Source of the DNA: DG-33 sp964345105
GTDB taxonomy: Archaea; Hadarchaeota; Hadarchaeia; Hadarchaeales; Hadarchaeaceae
Reading direction: 5' to 3'
Assembly: GCA_964345105.1 (NCBI GenBank)
Contig: CAYFPZ010000056.1
Location: 1-12,793 of the forward strand
DNA length: 12,793 nt
Shown here: piece after piece, positions 7,188 to 12,730 of the stretch
Layout: each line of letters starts with the position of its first letter
Numbering within the stretch: position 1 is the first letter of the stretch
Made by a program: the position numbers and the translations under genes
The notes under the pieces: generated by a model
The model's input: only the letters and a program-made list of their open reading frames with translations
Database searches by the model: none
Told to the model about the DNA's origin: nothing

Positions 7188-8048
7188 TCACGGCAGCACT
7201 CGTTCGATCGGTAGGACGAGGATATCTCTAGCCCCTGCTTTTTTGGCACGCTTCACGATATTGTAGACTTCGGCTTCATCAACCACAGCTTGAATCGCCA
7301 GCATCGCTTCTGCAGCCTCGACACGAGAGACAGTTGGTCCCGCCATTCCCGGCATTACCTGCTTGATTTCTTCAAGCTTGTCTTCAGGCATGTTCATCAA
7401 TACTAATTTCTTCCCTCTTGCCTTGACCACGCTACTCAGCGCTGTAACGATGTCGTCGATTTTAGCTTTCTTCTCCTTCAAACTTTGGCGGTTAGCTATC
7501 AACCGTGCTGAACTCTCTAGGATTGTATCGATAATCTTCAGCCCATGTGCACGCAGAGTCGTGCCAGTACTTGTTATGTCAACGATTAAGTCCGCCAATC
7601 CTATTAATGGCGATATTTCAGCAGCTCCCGTGACGTCGACGAGTTCAACCTTAATTCCTTTTTTTGCAAAATACTGTTTGGCTATCTTTGGAAATTCAGT
7701 TGCTACCCTTACTCCTGTTTTTATATCGCGCACTGATTTGATGCCAGTTTTCTCACTCGATGCCACCACCATGCGGGTGAAACCATAAGCTAAGTCCAGC
7801 AATTCGACAATATCGCCAGCACTCTCGCACACTAAGTCGTAGCCAGTGATACCTAAGTCAGTCGATTCTCTAGCAACGAAATCTGGGATGTCTTCAGCTC
7901 GCACGAATACCAGCTCAATCTCTGGGTCGTTTGTTTTAGCGAAGAGCTGACGTCCGTCTCTACCAATTACCCCAATTCCCGCATCTTGGAGTAACTTGAC
8001 GGTCGTTTCTTCTAAGTGTCCTTTTGGCACGGCAATTTTCACATTCAT
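7188..8048 (-). CDS. hisG: ATP phosphoribosyltransferase, long form
   Basis: First and committed step of histidine synthesis: condenses ATP with PRPP. At 286 residues it is the long HisG form. The periplasmic-binding-like catalytic domain spans about 1-210, with the PRPP loop DLIVDITSTGTTL (153-165). The C-terminal ACT-like HisG_C domain spans about 213-286 (KKLVLMNMP through DILVLPIERVLP). Long-form enzymes do not need HisZ and are feedback-inhibited by histidine through the C-terminal domain, so that control is expected here (inference). The ATG at 8048 overlaps the hisC TGA as ATGA and is preceded by the strong site GGAGGGAG. It ends 21 bases before hisA. Confidence 0.97.
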   Translation of the reverse strand: MNVKIAVPKGHLEETTVKLLQDAGIGVIGRDGRQLFAKTNDPEIELVFVRAEDIPDFVARESTDLGITGYDLVCESAGDIVELLDLAYGFTRMVVASSEKTGIKSVRDIKTGVRVATEFPKIAKQYFAKKGIKVELVDVTGAAEISPLIGLADLIVDITSTGTTLRAHGLKIIDTILESSARLIANRQSLKEKKAKIDDIVTALSSVVKARGKKLVLMNMPEDKLEEIKQVMPGMAGPTVSRVEAAEAMLAIQAVVDEAEVYNIVKRAKKAGARDILVLPIERVLP

Positions 8049-9121
8049 TTTCTCCCTCCTTTAAATTTTTTCAGCGTTTGTATGAGTTTCTCATTTTGCG
8101 GTCGGGTGCCGATGGTTATTCTAACCCAACTCACTCCAACCCCTCGAAAATTAGAGAGGTCCCGTATTAGGATTTTACGTTTAGCTAGAAATTCACATAT
8201 CTGGGATGCATCTGTTTTTAAAGGTGATACATTAACCATGAGGAAGTTAGCATCCGATGGCAACACGCGCATCCCAAGGTTTGATAACTCACAGCGCAAA
8301 TAGGCGCGCTCCTTCCGCACTTCGGTGACTACTTTACGCAGATATCCCCCATCGCGCAGCGCCTCTACCGCCGCGGCTTGTGCTAGAGTGTTTATGCTAA
8401 ATGGTGCACGAATCTTCTCGAGTATTTCTATCAATTTTGGTTCCCCTACAGCATACCCGACGCGCAGGCCAGCGAGTCCAAACGCTTTAGAAAATGTTCG
8501 CAGCACCAGTAGATTCTCTTTTTTCGGGGCTTGTTTTGCTATAGAATAACCAGCAAACTCAACGTATGCCTCGTCCACAACAACCAATTTTCCCATCTCG
8601 AGCAGCTCATTTAACCCTTGAATGCTTATGCTGTTCCCAGTAGGATTATTTGGTCTGCCCATGAAAGCCAATTTTACGGATCCCATCTCGCGTGCAAGTT
8701 CTGCAGTTCGCCATTCGAAATTTGGTAGTTCAATGAACTTTGGTCTCACGCCATTTATACGACAAGCAATTTCATACATGCTGAAAGTCGGCGTGGGGAT
8801 TAATGCCTCATCCCCGGGGTCGACGAAAGCTTTACAAATTAAATCGAAGATCTCATCTGAACCATTTCCAACCGCCACACATTCCCGCTCAACGCCGATG
8901 TAGCGGCTTATCGCCAGCTTAAGCTTTGAAGCCCGAGGGTCTGGATACGATCCGATACGTGTTGATGATTTTTCAAGTGCCAAGAGTACGCGTGGCGAAG
9001 GTCCGTAAGGACTCTCGTTGGAGGCGAGGTTAATAGCCTTTCCCACCTCGATGGCATATTTTCGGGCAAACGGATAAGAAATCCGCGAGCTTAGCATCTC
9101 TTTGACTCGTTTCGAGATCAT
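8045..9121 (-). CDS. hisC: Histidinol-phosphate aminotransferase
   Basis: PLP-dependent class II aminotransferase transferring the amino group from glutamate to imidazole acetol phosphate. Length 358 is normal. Motifs: NLASNESPYGPS (31-42), YPDPRASKLKLAIS (59-72), NGSDEIFDL (86-94), RPNNPTG (156-162), VVDEAYVEF (181-189), RTFSKAFGLAGLRVGY (208-223) with PLP lysine K212, and a final arginine in VRITIGT. Because related aminotransferases share this fold, specificity is inferred from the surrounding his genes. It is the first full gene of the cluster. The ATG at 9121 has GGGGTG about seven bases upstream and is set back about 65 bases from the predicted transcription start, leaving a leader with a short ORF. 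Confidence 0.95.
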   Translation of the reverse strand: MISKRVKEMLSSRISYPFARKYAIEVGKAINLASNESPYGPSPRVLLALEKSSTRIGSYPDPRASKLKLAISRYIGVERECVAVGNGSDEIFDLICKAFVDPGDEALIPTPTFSMYEIACRINGVRPKFIELPNFEWRTAELAREMGSVKLAFMGRPNNPTGNSISIQGLNELLEMGKLVVVDEAYVEFAGYSIAKQAPKKENLLVLRTFSKAFGLAGLRVGYAVGEPKLIEILEKIRAPFSINTLAQAAAVEALRDGGYLRKVVTEVRKERAYLRCELSNLGMRVLPSDANFLMVNVSPLKTDASQICEFLAKRKILIRDLSNFRGVGVSWVRITIGTRPQNEKLIQTLKKFKGGRK

Positions 9122-9124
9122 ATT

Positions 9125-9178
9125 TTACACCCCATAGAGCCGCTCGAGCGCCCTTTTTGCGTTAGGAAACTTCCCCAT
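9125..9178 (-). CDS. Possible 17-codon leader ORF before hisC
   Basis: ATG at 9178 opens a frame encoding MGKFPNAKRALERLYGV, ending in TAA three bases before the hisC ATG and in the same frame as hisC. AGGGA lies about six bases upstream, and the predicted transcription start is only about ten bases before the ATG. The peptide contains no histidine, so it is not a classical his attenuator peptide. It could be a coupling peptide, a decayed hisC extension, or chance. Confidence 0.25.
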   Translation of the reverse strand: MGKFPNAKRALERLYGV

Positions 9179-9209
9179 AGATTTCCCTGCTTAAACTAAC
9201 GTATTTTCG

Positions 9210-9217
9210 TATATAAA
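9210..9217 (-). promoter_or_regulatory. Box A promoter of the his cluster
   Basis: The minus strand reads TTTATATA, an exact archaeal box A, preceded by the A-rich BRE-like TAAAA. With the usual 26-base spacing, transcription would start near 9187, about 65 bases before hisC. No other equally good box lies between here and hisI, so it probably drives the whole his block. Confidence 0.65.
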
Positions 9218-9260
9218 TTTTACTCATTAAAGATAAAAGGAAAAATTATTTCCAAATGGA

Positions 9261-9276
9261 CCGAAATATTTAAATA
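9261..9276 (+). promoter_or_regulatory. BRE and box A promoter of the Lrp-type regulator
   Basis: CCGAAATA (BRE-like, 9261-9268) runs into TTTAAATA (9269-9276), an exact match to TTTAWATA. Transcription would start near 9298, leaving a leader of about 24 bases to the GTG at 9322. Confidence 0.7.
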
Positions 9277-9278
9277 TT
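9265..9278. promoter_or_regulatory. AT-only 14-base palindrome over the lrp box A
   Basis: AATATTTAAATATT is a perfect inverted repeat centred on the box A. A second short palindrome, TCTACTAGA, follows at 9280-9288. Lrp/AsnC proteins bind such imperfect AT-rich palindromes and often repress their own gene by blocking TBP or TFB, so this is a candidate autoregulatory operator. An AT-rich promoter can yield such symmetry by chance. Confidence 0.35.
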
Positions 9279-9321
9279 ATCTACTAGATATTCTATACCG
9301 AAACTCTGTAGAGGCTGGAAA

Positions 9322-9777
9322 GTGAAAATTATGGAACTCGACAAAATCGATCGAAAGTTGCTCAACCTATTACAGGAAGATGCGAAAGCATCATACGCCA
9401 AGCTTGCCAAGATATTGGGCATTAGTTCCTCAGGTATCCACAAGCGCGTCAAAAAGCTCGTTGATGCAGGCATGATTCGAAAATTCGTGGCAGTGGTCGA
9501 CCCGCAGATAGTAGGCAAGAAGCTCAAAGCTTTCATGGGCATCTCAACCTCCCCCGGCACCTGTGGAGGGGTAATAGCCCAGCTGAACCAGCGCCCCGAG
9601 GTGCTTGAGATTCACGAGGTTGCCGGAGAACATGACCTCTTCGTGAAATTGGTTACTGACGACACCCTTAAGCTGAACGAAATCCTGCACGAGATCGACA
9701 AGATCCCGGGAGTGAGTAGTACTCGAACTCTTATTGTACTCAAGACGGAGAAGGAAACGGGTTTGATTCAGCTTTGA
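9322..9777 (+). CDS. Lrp/AsnC-family transcriptional regulator
   Basis: Short feast/famine regulator of 151 residues. The N-terminal winged helix-turn-helix spans about 6-56 (LDKIDRKLLNLLQEDAK, then ISSSGIHKRVKKLVDAGMI holding the recognition helix). The C-terminal RAM ligand-binding and oligomerisation domain spans about 68-145, with HEVAGEHDLFVKLV (98-111) as its core motif. Members form dimers to octamers and sense amino acids. The ligand cannot be read from the sequence. Start options are GTG at 9322, with GAGG seven bases upstream, and ATG at 9331. It is divergent from the his cluster across a 200-base promoter region, making histidine or general amino-acid control a reasonable but unproven guess. 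It converges on sufS. Confidence 0.93.
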   Translation: MKIMELDKIDRKLLNLLQEDAKASYAKLAKILGISSSGIHKRVKKLVDAGMIRKFVAVVDPQIVGKKLKAFMGISTSPGTCGGVIAQLNQRPEVLEIHEVAGEHDLFVKLVTDDTLKLNEILHEIDKIPGVSSTRTLIVLKTEKETGLIQL

Positions 9778-9797
9778 CAAAACCGCAAGGTTGAAGT

Positions 9798-9804
9798 AAA
9801 AAAA
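9798..9804 (-). terminator. Poly-T terminator after sufS
   Basis: Seven consecutive T on the minus strand, eight bases beyond the sufS stop, fit the hairpin-independent U-tract termination of archaea. On the plus strand the lrp transcript passes a small AACC-GCAA-GGTT hairpin (9781-9792) with no T run. Confidence 0.5.
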
Positions 9805-9811
9805 TGGAGCT

Positions 9812-11014
9812 TTAGCTACCAAACTCGCGTGCAATCTGCTCAAGCGTAGTTATGAATCGTTCGATTTCCTGCTCCAGATTGTAATAGTGCAACGATGCGC
9901 GCACGATTCCATCAACGCCTAGGTGGCGCATGGCCGGCTGAGCGCATTGATGCCCCGAACGAACCGCTATCTGAGCGAGCTCGTCCAGCATCGATGCAAC
10001 TTCATGATGGTCTAAACCGTTGATGTTGAAACTCACGACGCATCCCCGTTGCTCGATGTTGTGGGGACCGTAAACCTCGATGTGCTCGATATCCGCAATC
10101 TTCAGCATTTGCTCGGTCAGCTTCCGCTCGCGTTCGGAAATTTGCTCGATACCTATTTCAAGCACGTACTCGCACGCACGGCCTAGTCCAATGATGCCCG
10201 GGATGTTAGGGGTCCCGGCGTCGAAAATTTGGGGCGGTTTGACTAAATCGTATTTGTGTTTCTCAACCTGCTTGACGACGCCCCCTCCAACCAAGAGTGG
10301 TTCGAACTCAGCTAGAAGATCTTCGCGAGAGTAGAGGAAGCCGGTGCCTTGAGGCCCCAGTAGCCCTTTGTGCCCAGGTGCGACTAGGAAATCACACCCT
10401 AACTTTCGAACATCGAGAGGCATGTGCCCAACCAATTGGGCGGCATCGACAAGGGAAAGTACATCAAGTTCTCGGGCAAGCTTGCAGATCTCCTCCACCG
10501 GCTGAATGCTCCCGACCACATTTGAAACGTGATGGGTAGTCACAATGCGAGTTTTGTCATCGATTGCCGCCTCAATTGCAGCTGGGTCGATCAAGCATTC
10601 GCGCGATACAGGGACAAGTTCGAGTTTGACTCCCTGACGTTCGAGGCGCTGCCAGGGGAGTAGATTCGAATGGTGCTCGAGCACCGTTGTCACAACCTTG
10701 TCCCCTTTTCGCAGCTTAAGACCTTGAGCGACGATGTTTATTGCCTCAGTCGTGTTCTTTGTGTAAGCGATTTCTTCGGGCTTTGCGTTAATCACCTTAG
10801 CTATTTTCTCGCGGGTTGTTTCAAATTCCACGGTTGCCCGCTTGGCTGCGCGGTATAATCCTCTCCCAATGTTTGCGCTGTACTCGCAGAAGTACTCGAG
10901 CATCGCATCGAGAACGGGTTTGGGTGTAGGTGTTGTCGCAGCATTGTCCAAATAGATGATACCCGTGCGCAGGAAAGGGATCTCCGCCCGAACTTCCTCA
11001 ACGCTTTTTGTCAT
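9812..11014 (-). CDS. sufS: Class II cysteine desulfurase (SufS/CsdA-like)
   Basis: PLP enzyme that takes sulfur from cysteine to form a persulfide for Fe-S cluster and thiocofactor assembly, releasing alanine. Its 400 residues match the SufS class. Visible features: IYLDNAATTPTPKPV (20-34), NTTEAIN (87-93), EHHSNLLPW (113-121), VDAAQLVGH with D190, APGHKGLLGPQGTGFLY with PLP lysine K216, FDAGTPNIPGIIGL (264-277), and VRSGHQCAQP with active cysteine C357, the class II RxGHxCAQP hallmark rather than the class I loop. GAGG lies seven bases before the ATG. The start lies inside the end of the CDF gene (17-base overlap), so the two are probably coupled. No SufB, SufC, SufD or SufU gene lies in the window. 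Confidence 0.94.
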   Translation of the reverse strand: MTKSVEEVRAEIPFLRTGIIYLDNAATTPTPKPVLDAMLEYFCEYSANIGRGLYRAAKRATVEFETTREKIAKVINAKPEEIAYTKNTTEAINIVAQGLKLRKGDKVVTTVLEHHSNLLPWQRLERQGVKLELVPVSRECLIDPAAIEAAIDDKTRIVTTHHVSNVVGSIQPVEEICKLARELDVLSLVDAAQLVGHMPLDVRKLGCDFLVAPGHKGLLGPQGTGFLYSREDLLAEFEPLLVGGGVVKQVEKHKYDLVKPPQIFDAGTPNIPGIIGLGRACEYVLEIGIEQISERERKLTEQMLKIADIEHIEVYGPHNIEQRGCVVSFNINGLDHHEVASMLDELAQIAVRSGHQCAQPAMRHLGVDGIVRASLHYYNLEQEIERFITTLEQIAREFGS

Positions 11015-11894
11015 GTATGCGCCTCTTAGCTGGTTCTACATGCACGACTACTGAGGTTAAGTCGGCTATTCGTTTTTTTAAATTGCGCTCGACTTTTGTC
11101 GCTACTTCGTGCGCTTTATCGACTTTCATCTTTGGGTCGACGTAGATGTGCACATCTGCAAATATTCGGGACCCTACCCTGCGGGCACGGCATCGGTGGC
11201 ACCCCAGCACTCCTGGTACACTAGTAGTAATCCGATTTATTTCGGCCAAGACTTTCGGACTTGGGCTAGCTTCCATTAGAATATTCAACGCATTACGCCC
11301 AATGCCGAGCCCCCATCGAAGAATGATTGCCGATATCACCAATGCGACCACGGGGTCCGCCCACGCGTAGCCTAATCTCACTCCCACCAGCCCAACTATG
11401 ATCGCTGCTGAGGAAACGGAGTCGGTAAGCGTGTGGTAGCCATCCGCGACGAGTGATAGGCTGTTGACTCGCTTGCCTGTGCGAATTTTGTATCTCGCTA
11501 AGGAGCTGAAAATCACTAGGGTCAGACCAGCTATCAAGAAGAGTTCGGGAGTTGCATTGACGACCAACCCCAGGTGAATTTTTTCTATTGCCAAATATGC
11601 CACTCGCGCGCCAGCGAAGATGAGAACCGCTGCCAACAGGACTGAGGCGAGGGTTTCAGCCTGAGCATGCCCATAAGGATGATTTCGGTCGGGGGGACGC
11701 CTGGAAACGCGCAGTCCAGCGAAGACACCTACTGAGGTAGCTGTATCGGAGAGTGCATCTATGCCAGCGGCGATAAAAGCAAGGCTCCCGAAGAGGACAG
11801 CTGCCCAGAGCTCGATAGCCCCAATCACTGTGGTCATGATCACTGAAACTAACGCTGCCCGCTCGGCTGGATTTTTCAGCATGTTATCGTCCAT
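10998..11894 (-). CDS. CDF-family divalent metal cation exporter
   Basis: Cation diffusion facilitator, a proton-driven exporter of Zn2+, Fe2+, Co2+ or Mn2+ acting in the cytoplasmic membrane. Length 298 and about six membrane segments fit the YiiP type (roughly 15-33, 36-60, 82-103, 115-133, 148-172, 181-198). The transport site is intact: D46 and D50 (IDALSD, TM2) with H154 and D158 (YHTLTD, TM5), the DD-HD set typical of zinc/iron transporters. HPYGHAQAE lies at 72-80. The cytoplasmic dimerisation domain spans 208-289 with GCHRCRARRVG, DVHIYVDP and VHVEP. The start is ATG at 11894 or an in-frame ATG at 11882; neither has a clear ribosome site. It overlaps sufS by 17 bases and follows aEF-1beta after 58 bases. 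Confidence 0.93.
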   Translation of the reverse strand: MDDNMLKNPAERAALVSVIMTTVIGAIELWAAVLFGSLAFIAAGIDALSDTATSVGVFAGLRVSRRPPDRNHPYGHAQAETLASVLLAAVLIFAGARVAYLAIEKIHLGLVVNATPELFLIAGLTLVIFSSLARYKIRTGKRVNSLSLVADGYHTLTDSVSSAAIIVGLVGVRLGYAWADPVVALVISAIILRWGLGIGRNALNILMEASPSPKVLAEINRITTSVPGVLGCHRCRARRVGSRIFADVHIYVDPKMKVDKAHEVATKVERNLKKRIADLTSVVVHVEPAKRRIHDKKR

Positions 11895-11952
11895 AAAATG
11901 TGACTAATGGCGCCTAAAGGGTTAACGATGCCGGTTCGCCTGTAAGCGAGAA

Positions 11953-12210
11953 TTACAACAATCGAGTCAAATTGATTACTTGAACGTTGCCAACGCCCGG
12001 CAGGCTCGCGAGTTTCTGCTCGAGAGGATCAGTCCCACCAGCCGCGTCCGGAATGACAGCGACAACCCGAAGCGCTTCGAGTCCAAAGGCAACCGGCTCG
12101 CGGGAGATTGAGTGGACCTTAACGTGCTCCTTTATCGCGGCCTCAAGGTTATCTAGATTAACTTCCGGGTTCTCCGGCATCAACCTAAGAGTGACGGCTA
12201 CCTCGCCCAT
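11953..12210 (-). CDS. ef1b: Archaeal elongation factor 1-beta
   Basis: Guanine nucleotide exchange factor that recharges aEF-1alpha with GTP in translation. The 85-residue single domain is the archaeal form, a ferredoxin-like fold equal to the C-terminal domain of eukaryotic EF-1B. The MGEVAVTLRLMPENPEVNLD start, KVHSISREPVAFGLEALRVVAVIPD (30-54) and LASLPGVGNVQVINLTRL (67-84) are characteristic. GAGGTG six bases before the ATG overlaps the stop of the zinc-ribbon gene, from which it is separated by nine bases; this gene pair is common in archaea. Confidence 0.95.
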   Translation of the reverse strand: MGEVAVTLRLMPENPEVNLDNLEAAIKEHVKVHSISREPVAFGLEALRVVAVIPDAAGGTDPLEQKLASLPGVGNVQVINLTRLL

Positions 12211-12219
12211 TCAAACACC

Positions 12220-12384
12220 TCATGGCCCCGTGAAGCCGCAGCTTGGGCAGCGGTAGGGATTGCTTAAGCGCCGACATTTCGAGCAGCGCCATATTTCGAC
12301 GGAGCCGCAGCTGGGGCATGGAAAACGCGTTGCCCGCTCACCCTGGGCTATCTCCCGATTGCATGAGGTACATACCGCTACCAT
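12220..12384 (-). CDS. Small CPxCG zinc-ribbon protein (DUF1610/HVO_2753-like)
   Basis: A 54-residue protein with four CxxC pairs: C5/C8, C23/C26, C34/C37 and C46/C49, of which CPSC-G (twice) and CSKC are zinc-finger knuckles, giving two predicted zinc-binding sites. Archaeal proteins of this kind typically stand next to aEF-1beta, as here. A haloarchaeal relative has been linked with motility and biofilm, but the biochemical role is unknown; RNA or ribosome association is a guess. The ATG at 12384 (MVAVCTSC) was chosen because the family begins just before the first CxxC. An ATG four codons upstream (12396) and another at 12444 remain open and in frame, and the longer N-terminus would be basic and without family support. 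Confidence 0.85.
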   Translation of the reverse strand: MVAVCTSCNREIAQGERATRFPCPSCGSVEIWRCSKCRRLSNPYRCPSCGFTGP

Positions 12385-12448
12385 ATTGAACCCCATCCAT
12401 TTTTGTCGAACCAGTTTTAACGCTTTCGCTTGCCGCCGTTGCACGGCG

Positions 12449-12456
12449 TTTTATTT
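12449..12456 (+). promoter_or_regulatory. Probable box A of the tRNA-Arg gene
   Basis: TTTTATTT is centred about 26 bases upstream of the first tRNA base (12479), the expected archaeal spacing. Read on the other strand, the same site (AAATAAAA) could serve the divergent zinc-ribbon/aEF-1beta pair. A second minus-strand candidate, TTAAAA, lies at 12414-12419. Confidence 0.5.
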
Positions 12457-12478
12457 GAACACCCACGTATGTCTAAGT

Positions 12479-12575
12479 GGGCCCGTAGTCTAGCCTGGAT
12501 AGTGCGCCAAGCACCCGGAGAGGACACAAGCCTGCGGAGCTTGCGGCTCGGGTTCAAATCCCGACGGGCCCGCCA
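12479..12575 (+). tRNA. tRNA-Arg, anticodon GCG, with D-loop intron and encoded CCA
   Basis: A full cloverleaf forms once 20 bases are removed. The acceptor stem is GGGCCCG (12479-12485) with CGGGCCC (12565-12571), discriminator G and encoded CCA (12573-12575). The D stem is GTCT (12488-12491) with GGAC (12522-12525). The anticodon stem is CAAGC (12527-12531) with GCTTG (12539-12543), enclosing the loop CTGCGGA with U33 and anticodon GCG (12534-12536), which reads CGC Arg codons. The T arm is TCGGG-TTCAAAT-CCCGA (12548-12564). Without splicing, the D-loop would be about 30 bases. Removing the inferred intron gives the normal loop AGCCTGGATA and a mature length of 77 bases including CCA. A plain scan may miss this gene or misfold it, because a second CAAGC lies inside the intron region (12508-12512). 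Confidence 0.9.
12501..12520 (+). other. Non-canonical intron in the tRNA-Arg D-loop (inferred)
   Basis: The flanking sequence folds as a bulge-helix-bulge. Inner stem GTGC (12502-12505) pairs with GCAC (12511-12514) around the loop GCCAA. The four-pair central helix is CTGG (12495-12498) with CCGG (12515-12518), including one G-U pair. Three-base bulges are ATA (12499-12501) and AGA (12519-12521). Cutting after the second base of each bulge removes 12501-12520 and joins U20a to A21. The position, outside 37/38, marks it as non-canonical. Confidence 0.75.
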
Positions 12576-12595
12576 TCCAGCTAGAGCGATTCCTC

Positions 12596-12640
12596 TTCCG
12601 CCTCAATTATGCACGCGCAATTACTGCGCCCGAAGCGGAA
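12596..12640 (+). repeat. Nested inverted repeat downstream of the tRNA
   Basis: Outer arms TTCCGC (12596-12601) and GCGGAA (12635-12640) enclose GCGCA-ATTAC-TGCGC (12615-12629), a five-pair hairpin. ATTTCT follows, a weak T-tract. It may terminate or process the tRNA transcript; the arms are short enough to be chance. Confidence 0.3.
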
Positions 12641-12691
12641 TTTCTGGATTAGGTTTGGACTCGCAGATTTCGAGGAATTCTGCACGCAAAA

Positions 12692-12699
12692 AATTATAA
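12692..12699 (+). promoter_or_regulatory. Probable box A for the right-edge gene
   Basis: AATTATAA, preceded by an A run, lies about 36 bases before the GTG at 12731. The predicted transcription start is near 12721, next to GGGAG, implying a leader of about ten bases. Confidence 0.45.
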
Positions 12700-12730
12700 G
12701 GCTCCGCGCCTTGTGGAAATGGGAGAGTGA

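Noticed and set aside
7363..7788. 141-codon plus-strand frame antisense to hisG
   Set aside because: Shadow of hisG, whose PRPP loop and C-terminal domain are intact.
11929..11951. Short inverted repeat TTCGC-CTGTAA-GCGAG after the aEF-1beta stop
   Set aside because: Five pairs with a wobble and no T run; too weak to call a terminator.
12220..12444. Longer zinc-ribbon protein starting at 12444
   Set aside because: The added basic N-terminus has no family support, and relatives begin just before the first CxxC pair; kept only as an alternative start.
12508..12543. Alternative tRNA fold using the first CAAGC (12508-12512) as the anticodon stem
   Set aside because: It leaves no T at position 33, a 26-base loop and a broken D stem; the second CAAGC gives a normal seven-base loop with anticodon GCG.
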